Shown piece by piece: positions 33,621 to 42,657 of a DNA stretch of 42,915 nucleotides (the first letter of the stretch is position 1; the number at the start of each line of letters is the position of its first letter). The DNA is taken from contig JALUXP010000099.1 of NCBI GenBank assembly GCA_027013295.1, forward strand, positions 1-42,915. The letters are read 5' to 3'. Below the pieces are notes generated by a model. The model did not search any database, had not been told where the DNA came from, and saw nothing but the letters and a program-made list of their open reading frames with translations. Source of the DNA: Sulfurimonas sp. Its GTDB lineage: Bacteria > Campylobacterota > Campylobacteria > Campylobacterales > Sulfurimonadaceae. The position numbers and the translations under genes were made by a program.

Positions 33621-34985
33621 ATGCAAATCCAAGAGATTTTAATTATTAAAAATAACTCTGAGAATTTTGGAATATCAACTCAAGATATAAATCAAATTTT
33701 TAGGGTACCTGATATTATGCCACTTCCCCTCCGACCAAAAGAGGTTAGAGGTTTAAGTGTATTGGGCGGTAATATTGCAACTATTTTGGACATAAATATG
33801 CTCTTAGGTATAGGAAAAGTTGATGAGAATAATGATCTCTCAAGACTTTTATCTTTAACTAACGAACACTCTGTAAATGCTTTGCTTGTGAGTGATGTTT
33901 ACAATACAGTCACTATAAAAGAGGAGCATATTGAGTATATAGATAGAGCTGATGATGCAGTTATAGCTATCTATAAACATAAAGATTTGATAGTACAGAT
34001 TTTATCTCTTGATGCACTCTTTGCAAAGATAAAAAAAGTAAATATCAAGGCAAAAGAGATCCATGAAGCTAAAGCTAAAGAGAGAAAGATAGTAGAAGCC
34101 CCATCAAGAAGATTTCTCATATTTAAGATGTCTAGGGAACGCTTTGCAATAGATATAGACTTTTTACAAGAGATTATTTTAGCAGAGACTACTTTTACCG
34201 AGATAACAGGTTCACGAGATGAGATTATAGGTCTCATTACCCTTAGAGATGACTTGATAACTGTGATAGATTTACGGGTATATTATGGATTTGAAAAATT
34301 TAAAAGTGATAAAAATCGTATTTTAATCACTACGGTCAATTCAAAGACAGTGGGGCTTTTAGTAGATGAGATTGTTGATATTAAAAACTTTTTAGATAAA
34401 GATATAGAATATATGGGAAATGAATTTGACAAAAGTAAAATATCTGGTGTCTTACATGATGAAAATTCACTCATATCTTTCTTGGACGATAGTGTAATAT
34501 GTGATTTGATTAAGGTTAATGAATCTTATATCGATACAAAAGAAGAGCTTGAATCTCAAACTCTTGATGATGAAGATGCTCTTGAGTTTATTATCTTCAA
34601 GTTAGAAGATAAAGAGTATGCTTTTGAGGTAGATAAAGTAGCTGAGATCATAGACTCTGTTAAACCAACTGATGTTGTGATGACAGATAAAAAGATTGAT
34701 GGTGTTATCAACATTAGAGGGCAGATTGTTCCCATTGTTTCTTTATTTAAAATCTTAGGGATAAATAAGAAATCTGATGCAGACTCTAAAATTATAGTGA
34801 CAGAGATAGATGGTGATAAAGTGGGTTTTGTTGTAGAGAGTGTAAGTGATATACTTAAAGTAAATCAAACAGATATAAAACCTCAAGAAGATGAGCTTTT
34901 AACAGATGTATTACATCTTGAAAATGGAGCGAAGTTGGTTATGAGGATGGACATCGAGAAGATGATCCAAAGTAAGGGAAGATAG
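33621..34985 (+). CDS. CheW-type coupling protein with three CheW domains
   Basis: Scaffold that links receptors to CheA. The 454 residues contain three successive CheW folds: about 1-140 (EILIIKNNSENFGIS, VRGLSVLGGNIATILDI), about 160-300 (RRFLIFKMSRERFAID, IIGLITLRDDLITVIDLR) and about 312-450 (EFIIFKLEDKEYAFEV, IDGVINIRGQIVPIVSLF). Domain 3 keeps the canonical NxRGQIVPI turn that contacts receptor and CheA P5; domains 1 and 2 deviate there. A Lys/Ala/Glu-rich helix links domains 1 and 2. cheB follows without a gap. Confidence 0.88.
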   Translation: MQIQEILIIKNNSENFGISTQDINQIFRVPDIMPLPLRPKEVRGLSVLGGNIATILDINMLLGIGKVDENNDLSRLLSLTNEHSVNALLVSDVYNTVTIKEEHIEYIDRADDAVIAIYKHKDLIVQILSLDALFAKIKKVNIKAKEIHEAKAKERKIVEAPSRRFLIFKMSRERFAIDIDFLQEIILAETTFTEITGSRDEIIGLITLRDDLITVIDLRVYYGFEKFKSDKNRILITTVNSKTVGLLVDEIVDIKNFLDKDIEYMGNEFDKSKISGVLHDENSLISFLDDSVICDLIKVNESYIDTKEELESQTLDDEDALEFIIFKLEDKEYAFEVDKVAEIIDSVKPTDVVMTDKKIDGVINIRGQIVPIVSLFKILGINKKSDADSKIIVTEIDGDKVGFVVESVSDILKVNQTDIKPQEDELLTDVLHLENGAKLVMRMDIEKMIQSKGR

Positions 34986-36041
34986 ATGGCAAAAAAAGTT
35001 TTAATAGTCGATGATTCAGCATTAGTAAGAAAGCAACTTAGCACCATTGTCTCTGAGATAGGTTTTGATGTAGATGTAGCTAAAAATGGTCAAGAGGCTG
35101 TTGATATGGCAGTTGAGACTGACTATAGTGCCATCACTATGGATATAAATATGCCCGTGATGGATGGCATCGAAGCTGTAAAGCAGATCATGGAGAAAAA
35201 TCCATCAGCTATACTTATGGTAAGCTCATTGACAACGGCTGATGCAACTATTACAATGGATGCACTTGATTTGGGTGCTATAGATTATGTATCTAAACCA
35301 GGAACTATGAATATTGGAAAAGTTCAAAATACTGAAGATATTATTCAAAAAGTCAAATCACTCGCACGAATACCTAAACGAAGACTCCAACGCATCAAAA
35401 AAGTGCAGCCGATGCGAGAGAGAAGAGTAGCACAACAAGAAAAAAGTACAAGCCTTACTTCTAAAGATATACAAAAAGTGATTCTTGTCGGTTCATCAAC
35501 AGGAGGTCCTGGTCTTATAGAACAGATCTGTGCATCAGTGCCTGCGAACTATAAGTACCCAATCTGCATTGTCCAACATATGCCCGAAAAATTTACAGCA
35601 GCCTTTGCTACAAGACTCAATCGCTCCTCCGCACTTAGCGTTCATGAAAGTAGCTCAAATATGGAAGTCATTCCAGGAAACATCTATGTAGCTAGGGGTG
35701 GTGTCCATATGAATTTCGCAAAAAAAACATCTGGTAAGATTGTGATCCGTGAGGACAAAGAGAAGGGCAATGGTTACTTTATGCCAAGCGTCAATGAGAT
35801 GATGCTCTCTGCCATAGATGTTTTTAAACCAGAGCAACTCGTAGGGGTGCTTTTAACAGGGATAGGTGATGATGGCGCTCTTGGAATGGTTGAGATGAAA
35901 AAAAGAGGCTCTTATACGATAGGTGAAAGTGAAGAGAGTGCAACAGTTTATGGTATGCCCAAGGTTGCCTTTGATAATGGTGGTGTGAGTGAACAGTTGG
36001 ATTTTAAACAGATCTTACATAAAATAGCGACAATGAAGTAG
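34986..36041 (+). CDS. cheB: Chemotaxis response regulator / protein-glutamate methylesterase CheB
   Basis: Removes methyl groups from receptor glutamates and deamidates Gln residues, activated by CheA. The receiver domain (residues 1-120) has Asp9, Asp10 and the phosphorylation site Asp53 in TMDINMPVMDG, with Lys at SKPG. After a basic linker comes the esterase domain with the triad Ser171 (GSSTGGPG), His198 (VQHMPEKF) and Asp near 294 (LLTGIGDDGALGM). The receiver is notable because CheB of Campylobacter jejuni lacks one. AAGGGAAG precedes the ATG. Confidence 0.95.
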   Translation: MAKKVLIVDDSALVRKQLSTIVSEIGFDVDVAKNGQEAVDMAVETDYSAITMDINMPVMDGIEAVKQIMEKNPSAILMVSSLTTADATITMDALDLGAIDYVSKPGTMNIGKVQNTEDIIQKVKSLARIPKRRLQRIKKVQPMRERRVAQQEKSTSLTSKDIQKVILVGSSTGGPGLIEQICASVPANYKYPICIVQHMPEKFTAAFATRLNRSSALSVHESSSNMEVIPGNIYVARGGVHMNFAKKTSGKIVIREDKEKGNGYFMPSVNEMMLSAIDVFKPEQLVGVLLTGIGDDGALGMVEMKKRGSYTIGESEESATVYGMPKVAFDNGGVSEQLDFKQILHKIATMK

Positions 36042-36049
36042 AGGTTAGT

Positions 36050-36673
36050 ATGGCATTAATAAAAAAACATCAAAAACAGATTGTAGATGACCTGCCAGAG
36101 TTTGCTACGCTCAATGAAGCGATAGAATACTTTCAAGAGAGTGATGATTCTGCAAAGCAAGATTATGCCATAGAGGAGATTGGTAAATTTCCTGATGGTG
36201 GTAGTTTTTTAGTCTCTCTCATCGACCATGAGGAGGTAGAAAAAAATATATCTACAAAAGTAGCCTCAGTTGTCTCAAATATGGATCCCGATGATGCTCC
36301 CGTAGAAGAGATTATGGAGCTGTTGAAGTTAAATAATGCTTATGTGAGAAATCTCGGCATCTCAATACTGAGAAATTTTGGTACGGCGATCAAGTATTAC
36401 ATAGTAAAATTTCTTATTGGTGATGATAGAGATTTGCGTATCTTTGCCATCAATGTACTAGGAGATGTGGATTTTGCAGAGTCTAGGGAGATGTTAGTTG
36501 AACTTTTAGAAAAAGAGAAAGATATCAATGTCGCGATGACCGCAGTTGATTATATGGGTGAGATAGGTGAGATGGAAGATATCCCTTTACTTAAAGCACT
36601 TAAAACAAGATTTGAAGATGATGTTTATGCACAGTTTGCCGTTGATGGGGCGATCAAAATGATAGAAGGATAG
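36050..36673 (+). CDS. HEAT-repeat-like protein of the chemosensory operon
   Basis: The 207-residue protein is a stack of alpha-helical repeats, visible in LLKLNNAYVRNLGISILRNFG, FLIGDDRDLRIFAINVLGDV and LEKEKDINVAMTAVDYMGEIG, with the Asp-x-x-x-Arg/Ala pattern of HEAT/PBS-type repeats. Such repeats bind proteins, and HEAT proteins are found in some alternative chemosensory clusters. It lies 8 bp behind cheB and 3 bp before cheR, so it may tether the adaptation enzymes to the array; that role is inference. Confidence 0.75.
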   Translation: MALIKKHQKQIVDDLPEFATLNEAIEYFQESDDSAKQDYAIEEIGKFPDGGSFLVSLIDHEEVEKNISTKVASVVSNMDPDDAPVEEIMELLKLNNAYVRNLGISILRNFGTAIKYYIVKFLIGDDRDLRIFAINVLGDVDFAESREMLVELLEKEKDINVAMTAVDYMGEIGEMEDIPLLKALKTRFEDDVYAQFAVDGAIKMIEG

Positions 36674-36676
36674 GGT

Positions 36677-37507
36677 ATGGCACATCTTTTATCTACAGAA
36701 AATTTTGAAAAGATTGGTGAGTTTATCTACCGTAAAAGTGGGATTCATCTTGAAAAGGAAAAACATTACGATAAGTTAGCAAAATATATAGATAAACGAG
36801 CAGTAGAATTAGAAGTTGATAATTTTAGAAAATACTTTTTTAAACTCCGTTTTGATGATAAAGATGGAATAGAGTTTCAAGAACTTATGAATGCTGTTAC
36901 AGTAAATGAGACCTACTTTTTTAGAGAAAAAGATCAGTTTGAGGTGTTAGTAGAGAGCATCTTGCCAGATTTAGATAAAATCATGCCCAAAAATAGACCA
37001 CTTAGAATTTTATCCTCACCATGTTCAACGGGGGAAGAACCATACTCCATGATACTTCACATAGTAGAAGAGGGTGAGTTGATAGAGCGAAGAGATGTTG
37101 AGGTGGTTGGTATAGACATCGACTCTACAGTTATAGAAAAAGCTCAAAAAGCTCGTTATACTGAGAGATCTGTCCATGCAATACCAAAAGATATTTTAGG
37201 GAGATGGTTTGTGAAGAAAAATCTAGGTTATCAACTTGGCGATGATCTGATGGGGACTGTGGATTTTCAAGTAGCAAATATCTTTGATAAACAGATGATG
37301 CGTAAGCTTGGAAAATTTGATGTAATATTTTCAAGAAATATGTTGATATATTTTGATGATGCCTCAAGAAAAGAGGTTGCAATGACCTTTTATGATATGC
37401 TCAACCCTGGAGGTTATGTACTTTTAGGTCATGCAGAGTATATGAGTAGGATTGTTTCAGTATTTAACGCTAAGAAGATGGGAAGAACACTCGTTTATCA
37501 AAAATAA
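36677..37507 (+). CDS. cheR: Chemotaxis protein methyltransferase CheR
   Basis: Methylates glutamates of receptors with S-adenosylmethionine. The helical N-terminal domain (residues 1-85) precedes the methyltransferase domain, with TVNETYFFREKDQFEVL, the SAM loop ILSSPCSTGEEPYSMIL, VGIDIDSTVIEKA, and SRNMLIYFDD. The length of 276 is normal. There is no C-terminal pentapeptide-binding extension. Together with CheB it shows that the array has full methylation-based adaptation. Confidence 0.95.
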   Translation: MAHLLSTENFEKIGEFIYRKSGIHLEKEKHYDKLAKYIDKRAVELEVDNFRKYFFKLRFDDKDGIEFQELMNAVTVNETYFFREKDQFEVLVESILPDLDKIMPKNRPLRILSSPCSTGEEPYSMILHIVEEGELIERRDVEVVGIDIDSTVIEKAQKARYTERSVHAIPKDILGRWFVKKNLGYQLGDDLMGTVDFQVANIFDKQMMRKLGKFDVIFSRNMLIYFDDASRKEVAMTFYDMLNPGGYVLLGHAEYMSRIVSVFNAKKMGRTLVYQK

Positions 37508-37510
37508 AAA

Positions 37511-37747
37511 GTGAAGCTGAATTTGCTTGAAAGTCCCAAGGACTTTGAACCAAGTTCAGCTAAGGACTTACTTCCGAAGGTATTATACCTTAAGAGTGCT
37601 TTTCACTCGGATGAGCTTGTAGTATCTGGAAGTATGGATAAGTTACAAAAAAAGTTAAAAACAACATTATTAGAAGCGAGATCAAAAAGAGATTCGTTTT
37701 CTGGTAAGTTAACTTATGAAGATGAGAATGAAATAGAATTTTTCTAG
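37511..37747 (+). CDS. Small hypothetical protein between cheR and cheY, 78 aa
   Basis: Unknown. The start is GTG, 3 bp after the cheR stop, without a strong ribosome binding site. The product is charged, soluble and probably helical in its middle (MDKLQKKLKTTLLEARSKRD), with an acidic end. Its place inside a tightly spaced chemotaxis operon argues that it is a real gene and a partner of the neighbouring proteins. Confidence 0.6.
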   Translation: MKLNLLESPKDFEPSSAKDLLPKVLYLKSAFHSDELVVSGSMDKLQKKLKTTLLEARSKRDSFSGKLTYEDENEIEFF

Positions 37748-37755
37748 GAGATATT

Positions 37756-38121
37756 ATGGCAAAGATTATGGTTGTAGATGATTCAAAAACAGTGAGAAGT
37801 TACCATGGCTCTATACTTAAATCGTTTGGTTTAGAAGTGATTGAAGCAGAAAATGGTATGGAAGCATTGGAAAAAAGTTTAGATAATATTGTAGATCTTT
37901 ACTTAGTAGATGTAAATATGCCTGTGATGGATGGGTACTCCTTCATTGGTGAACTCAGAAAACAAAAAAACCATGAGAGAGTGCCAGTTATCATGATAAC
38001 AACGCAAGCAAAAGATGAAGATAAAGCATCAGCATATCAGGTGGGAGCAAATCTTTTTGAGACGAAGCCTATAAGACCTGAGCAGTTAAAAGCATATATT
38101 GATATCTTAGTAGAGATGTAG
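37756..38121 (+). CDS. CheY-type single-domain response regulator
   Basis: Receiver-only output or sink protein phosphorylated by CheA. The 121-residue protein has the acid pocket VVDDS (Asp8, Asp9), the phosphorylation site Asp52 in LVDVNMPVMDG, Thr82/Thr83 in MITTQA and Lys104 in ETKPIRP. It could switch the flagellar motor or another effector; nothing in the sequence decides this. AGGAGA precedes the ATG, 8 bp behind the small hypothetical gene. Confidence 0.93.
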   Translation: MAKIMVVDDSKTVRSYHGSILKSFGLEVIEAENGMEALEKSLDNIVDLYLVDVNMPVMDGYSFIGELRKQKNHERVPVIMITTQAKDEDKASAYQVGANLFETKPIRPEQLKAYIDILVEM

Positions 38122-38130
38122 GGAGAAGTT

Positions 38131-40875
38131 ATGGATCCATTATTAGAACAGTTTTTAGGTGAAGCAAGAGAAAATCTCTCGTTTATTGATCAAAATATAG
38201 AGAGTATTGGTGGTGATGACCCTGAACTTTTAAACTCTGTCTTTCGTGCAGCACATACCCTTAAAGGTGGGAGTGGTATAGTTGGTTTTGAATCGGTCAA
38301 AGAGATTACACACCATGCAGAAGATCTTCTCGATATGTTACGCGGTGGAAAACTAGAATTTGCTGAGTCAATGATTGAAGCACTTTATGATGCTTTTGAT
38401 GAGGTGTTAAACCTCATTGAAGCAGCAGAGGAAAGCGGTGGCATTGTAGAAGCAGATGAGGAGCGTGTAAATTCCATAGTAGCAGCACTCAATGAACAAA
38501 TGGGTAAGGATGTTGAAGTGGAGCAAGAGTGGCAACTTCCATTTACGCTCTTAGAAGACAAATCACAAATCATCAACTTCCCGTTACACTCGTTGTCTGG
38601 TGCATCCTCTATCAAGCTACCTTTTAATAACACCACTATAGATGAGAATTTTGTTGGTACACAAAATTTTTATGGTGTTTTATTTGACATAGATGAATCA
38701 TGTATGGTCTATGGCAATGACCCTATCTATGCACTTTCTCTTTTAGGTAAAAATGTGCTAGGTATAAGTTCTTGCATGACAAATGAAAATTCAAAGGCAA
38801 TCTTAAGTGGTACAGAAGATGAAGATGGACTCCTTTTAAAAACACAACTTGTTGCTTTTGTCTATGGTACTTACGGTGAGATAGAAGAGGCTCTTTTTAA
38901 CTTTAGTGATGAGATGGAGCTTTTAGCATTAGATATCAATACTTTGTTGCAAGTAGATATGGGAGATAGTGGTCACCCTATAGACTCCCTTAAAGAGTTA
39001 AGTGATATAGCGGATGATTTTGATCTACAAACAATCGTTGATGAGGTGAAGAACTCTTTAGAATTAGTAGGTAAAGATACTATCCAATACGCACAACTTC
39101 AAAGATTTTTGGATATATCTGGGCTTATTAAAGATGAAGATACTTCAAAGTTGGGTAGTTTTTTCAAGGGTCTTCATAAGGGAGAAAAATATTCTAGTGA
39201 TCTAGCCTCAACTACTCAAGCTCAGGCAAAACCACTTGAACAACCCTCCGAAGAAACACCAAAAGAAGATGAAGAGTCTCAAATAGATACAAATGAACAT
39301 ATTGAGCTTATCTTACAAAATATGTACGAGCAACAGTATAGAGCATTAGACTTTTTAGAAACTGCTAGTGATTTTGAACGAGTAAAGTCTATATTGGCAA
39401 AGATGAAAAAATATCTTCCAGATATTCCAAGTGATTTCCAAACGAAAGAGGATTTGAAGAACTTTATTGCTAAAGAGCTTGGTAAAGAACTTGTTGAGGT
39501 ACAAAAAGAGGAGATAGTTCAAGAGGAAAAAGTAGTTGTAGCACAAAAAGTCCAAGAGGAAAAAGTGCAAGAAAAAACGCCATTTTTAAAAGAAGAAACT
39601 AAAACAACACCAAAAATTGTAACCAAAGCAACACCTACTACCCATAAGAAAGAAGAGAAAAAATCAGTAGTTGGTAAAACAGTCAAAATCGACCAAGAGT
39701 CTATAGATTCGCTCATGAATGTTGTAGGGGAACTTCTTGTTGCTAAGAACTCATTGCCATATTTGGCTGACAATGTGATTGGTATGACTCACGATATGAT
39801 AAAAAGGGAGATTATGGAAAAATATATCTTCATCAATCGCCTCTCAGAACAACTCCAAGATCTCATTATGGGTATGAGAATGCTCCCTATTTCGTATGTG
39901 TTTGACAGATACCCAAAACTCGTTCGTGATATATCAAAAAAACTTGGTAAAAAAGTGAAACTTGAGATGGATGGTGGGGAGACTAAACTCGATAAAAATA
40001 TGATAGAGATGTTAGCAGATCCTATGATCCATATTATGCGTAATTCACTTGACCATGGTATTGAGATGCCAGATGTACGAGAGAAAAAAGGGAAGCAAAG
40101 TAATGGGCTTGTGAAGCTTTCAGCTTTTGCCCAATCAGATAAAATCATCATCCAAATTATAGATGATGGTGCAGGAATTAATGTCCAAAGAGTTGCAGAT
40201 AAGGTTTTAGAAAAAGGTCTTATGACTTCTGAAGAGATTGATAAACTGAGTGAAGATGAGATGGCAGAGTTAGTCCTTCTTCCTGGTCTCTCAACCGCGG
40301 AGTCCATTACTGAGTTTAGTGGTCGTGGTGTTGGTATGGATGTTGTGAAAAAATCTATAGAGAATTTTGGCGGGACTATCGGTATCAAAACCAAAGCAAA
40401 CATTGGAACGACTATCACTCTGAGTATCCCTGTTTCACTTGCTGTTACCTCTTTACTTCATATTCTTATGGACAATATCCATTATGGTATCCCAATGGAG
40501 AGTGTGAGCGAAACAGTGAAAATCTCTAGCGATGAGATAGAGTATCTACATAATGAACCATTTATCTATATCCGAGGAGAGGTGATCCCTCTTCTTTTTA
40601 TTGACTCGATGCTTGATAAAACAGATATGAAAGACCACCCACTTTCCATAGTTGTTTTAAATATTAAAGACAATATGTTAGCTGTTGTTGTCAATGAGTT
40701 TTTAGGACAACTCGATGTTGTGCAAAAACCATTGGTTGGCATCATGGAAGCACATCCACTTTTTAGTGGTACAGCACTGCTTGGAAATGGTCAGATTATC
40801 ATCTCTATAGATCCATTAGGGTTACTGGGAATCTCAGCGAGTTTAAAAGAAAAAATAGATTCTGAGGTAGCATAA
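38131..40875 (+). CDS. cheA: Chemotaxis histidine kinase CheA
   Basis: Cytoplasmic kinase that phosphorylates CheY and CheB. The Hpt domain has the phospho-accepting His42 in FRAAHTLKGGSG. A long middle region (about 150-450) has no recognised P2 domain, and a Lys/Glu/Val-rich repeat linker follows (about 450-520). Then come the dimerisation helix pair (NVVGELLVAKNSL), the ATPase with NSLDHGIE, IDDGAGI and GRGVGMDVVK, and a C-terminal CheW-like P5 domain (about 770-905). At 914 residues it is longer than usual. There is no receiver at the C-terminus, unlike the CheA-Y fusion of the standard epsilon cluster. Confidence 0.95.
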   Translation: MDPLLEQFLGEARENLSFIDQNIESIGGDDPELLNSVFRAAHTLKGGSGIVGFESVKEITHHAEDLLDMLRGGKLEFAESMIEALYDAFDEVLNLIEAAEESGGIVEADEERVNSIVAALNEQMGKDVEVEQEWQLPFTLLEDKSQIINFPLHSLSGASSIKLPFNNTTIDENFVGTQNFYGVLFDIDESCMVYGNDPIYALSLLGKNVLGISSCMTNENSKAILSGTEDEDGLLLKTQLVAFVYGTYGEIEEALFNFSDEMELLALDINTLLQVDMGDSGHPIDSLKELSDIADDFDLQTIVDEVKNSLELVGKDTIQYAQLQRFLDISGLIKDEDTSKLGSFFKGLHKGEKYSSDLASTTQAQAKPLEQPSEETPKEDEESQIDTNEHIELILQNMYEQQYRALDFLETASDFERVKSILAKMKKYLPDIPSDFQTKEDLKNFIAKELGKELVEVQKEEIVQEEKVVVAQKVQEEKVQEKTPFLKEETKTTPKIVTKATPTTHKKEEKKSVVGKTVKIDQESIDSLMNVVGELLVAKNSLPYLADNVIGMTHDMIKREIMEKYIFINRLSEQLQDLIMGMRMLPISYVFDRYPKLVRDISKKLGKKVKLEMDGGETKLDKNMIEMLADPMIHIMRNSLDHGIEMPDVREKKGKQSNGLVKLSAFAQSDKIIIQIIDDGAGINVQRVADKVLEKGLMTSEEIDKLSEDEMAELVLLPGLSTAESITEFSGRGVGMDVVKKSIENFGGTIGIKTKANIGTTITLSIPVSLAVTSLLHILMDNIHYGIPMESVSETVKISSDEIEYLHNEPFIYIRGEVIPLLFIDSMLDKTDMKDHPLSIVVLNIKDNMLAVVVNEFLGQLDVVQKPLVGIMEAHPLFSGTALLGNGQIIISIDPLGLLGISASLKEKIDSEVA

Positions 40876-40882
40876 GGAAGAG

Positions 40883-41647
40883 ATGATGACTGATTTTATA
40901 GTATTTAGTGTTGCTAAAAATAGATATGCAGTAAGCATAGAGCATATTATACGCATAGTTCATGGTGAAAACCTCACCCAAGTTCCTACCTCCCACAAAT
41001 ACATAGATGGGATTATGTCCTACGAAGATTCTATTGTAAAAGTGTTGAACTTTAGAAAACTTATAGAGATGAAAAGTTATGAAGTTGAGCTTGTTGAGTT
41101 GTTTAGAAGGTTGAAAAAAGAACATATTGATTGGTTAGATGCACTTGAAGATTCACTGCTTAGGGGAGTGGAATTTACAAAGACTGTAAATCCCCATCAT
41201 TGTGAACTTGGGAAGTGGATAGATAATTTCACTTCTTATGATGATGATATCGCTATTTTATTGAATCAACTAAGTGATTATCATAAACAATTACATATCA
41301 AAGGTGGAGAACTTCTTGATATTTCTGTACAGGATAAGCAAAAAGCTAAAATGTTATTTGAGACGGAGATGCAAAATACATATAAGCACACATTGGGTAT
41401 CATTGACTCTTTTATGTCGCAAATGGATAAGGTATCCAACTCCTTGCAAAAGTTACTCATATATGAGTCAAAAGAAAAAATTTTTGCTATCAAAGTGGAT
41501 GCAATAGATGATATAGCTCATGTAGATGCCTCGCAAATAATGGATACTGATGATGAAAGTTCTAGCGAATTTTTAGAGTTTAGTGGTGTTTTAGACCTAA
41601 ATGGTGTTTTAATCAATGTAATCTCAGAACTAAGATTACCAAAATAA
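40883..41647 (+). CDS. CheW coupling protein with a CZB zinc-binding domain nested inside
   Basis: Residues 1-63 match the first half of a CheW fold (FIVFSVAKNRYAVSIEHIIR; YIDGIMSYEDSIVKVLNFRKL) and 188-254 the second half (LLIYESKEKIFAIKVDAIDDI; FSGVLDLNGVLINVISEL). Between them lies a four-helix CZB domain with the zinc ligand pattern His81, Cys107 in HHCELGKW, His134 and His138 (YHKQLH). CZB domains bind zinc through three His and one Cys and sense zinc or hypochlorite in known receptors and cyclases. Here the sensor sits in the coupling protein. The start is the first of two adjacent ATG codons behind AAGGAAG. Confidence 0.85.
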   Translation: MMTDFIVFSVAKNRYAVSIEHIIRIVHGENLTQVPTSHKYIDGIMSYEDSIVKVLNFRKLIEMKSYEVELVELFRRLKKEHIDWLDALEDSLLRGVEFTKTVNPHHCELGKWIDNFTSYDDDIAILLNQLSDYHKQLHIKGGELLDISVQDKQKAKMLFETEMQNTYKHTLGIIDSFMSQMDKVSNSLQKLLIYESKEKIFAIKVDAIDDIAHVDASQIMDTDDESSSEFLEFSGVLDLNGVLINVISELRLPK

Positions 41648-41657
41648 AGGGGATAAG

Positions 41658-41927
41658 ATGGCAATAGCATACGATGGAGAAAAAGCAAAATTTTCAGCTG
41701 TAATCTACGAAGATGAAGTGATACCTCTACGAGAGTATCTTCAGGAAAAAGCTTCTACGGAGATAAAATTTGATTTTAAAGAGTGCGATGATATACATTT
41801 AGCTGTATTACAACTCATCATGGCATACAAAATGAATTATAGTGCATCTTACTCTTTCGCAGAAGAGATAAAAACATTTGAGTTAGTATTAAAGGGATTT
41901 GTAGAGAGTGAAAACAATTGTAATTAG
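41658..41927 (+). CDS. STAS-like small protein of the chemosensory operon
   Basis: The 89-residue protein has the outline of a STAS/anti-anti-sigma fold: VIPLREYLQEKASTEIKFDF, then ECDDIHLAVLQLIMAYK, resembling the strand, Ser/Thr loop and helix of MlaB-like domains. The usual phosphorylatable Ser/Thr before the helix is replaced by His/Leu, so it is probably a binding module. GGGGAT precedes the ATG, and the next gene starts inside its last 20 bases. The family call is moderate. Confidence 0.6.
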   Translation: MAIAYDGEKAKFSAVIYEDEVIPLREYLQEKASTEIKFDFKECDDIHLAVLQLIMAYKMNYSASYSFAEEIKTFELVLKGFVESENNCN

Positions 41928-42648
41928 TAATCGTAAAGGTGGCAGTGCAAAAACAACTACTGCTGTCAATATAGCAAGTGGACTTGCCAAAAAAAATTCA
42001 GTGCTTCTCCTTGATTTAGATACTCAAGGTCATGCCTCTATTGGTGTTGGTTGTGAGCCAAGTGAAGATCTTGGAGTGCATTCTATCTTTGAAGGGAAAA
42101 CTTTAAGTGAGACCTTTATCCCTACTGTGCATCCTAACCTTACTCTCTCTCCTGCACTAGCACTTTTTGATGTGTATGAGTATTCAGACCTGAGGGGTGT
42201 ATTAAAGTCAAGGTTTAAAAGAGAGAAAATAGCTGAGTTTTTTGATTATTGTGTCATTGATACACCTCCAACCTTTGATGCACTTCTTAAAAATTCACTT
42301 GAGGTAGCTGATGCTGTGGTAGTACCTTTTGTTCCGCATCACCTCGGTGTAGTAGCAGTTGGGCAGATGATGCGTGCTGTATATCAAAGTGCAAAAGATG
42401 TGGGTAGAGAGTTGGCAGATGTTTCTATACTCCCAGTTATGTACAACCCTCACATAGTAGAGCATCGTGAATCTTTAGCTAAGGTGAAAACATCATTTGG
42501 AGAGGAAAAACTCCTCTCACCTATAGGTATAGATATAAAACTGGCACAACAATTTGAGTCAGGATCTCCCATCATTTTAGATGAGAAACGCTCAAAAGGT
42601 ATGAAAGATTATAAAAGTTGCGTTGAAGAGCTTTTAAAAAGATTATAG
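41908..42648 (+). CDS. ParA/Soj-type ATPase linked to chemotaxis
   Basis: P-loop ATPase that dimerises with ATP and positions cargo on the nucleoid or cell pole. The deviant Walker A box is NRKGGSAKTTTAVNIA (KGGxxKTT), Walker A' is LLDLDTQGHAS, and Walker B is YCVIDTPPTFD. The start is GTG, preceded by AAAGGGAT, overlapping the STAS-like gene by 20 bp. No ParB and no parS-like site are near. In Vibrio and Rhodobacter, ParC and PpfA of this family place chemosensory arrays, so the same job is likely here; that is inference from context. Confidence 0.88.
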   Translation: MKTIVISNRKGGSAKTTTAVNIASGLAKKNSVLLLDLDTQGHASIGVGCEPSEDLGVHSIFEGKTLSETFIPTVHPNLTLSPALALFDVYEYSDLRGVLKSRFKREKIAEFFDYCVIDTPPTFDALLKNSLEVADAVVVPFVPHHLGVVAVGQMMRAVYQSAKDVGRELADVSILPVMYNPHIVEHRESLAKVKTSFGEEKLLSPIGIDIKLAQQFESGSPIILDEKRSKGMKDYKSCVEELLKRL

Positions 42649-42657
42649 GAGATAAAG

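Noticed and set aside
39480-39660. Repeated GAGGAAAAAGT-type units in cheA
   Set aside because: They encode the flexible Glu/Lys/Val linker and show no structure beyond low complexity.
39789-40418. 209-codon minus-strand frame inside cheA
   Set aside because: Antisense of the conserved CheA kinase core; composition is artificial.
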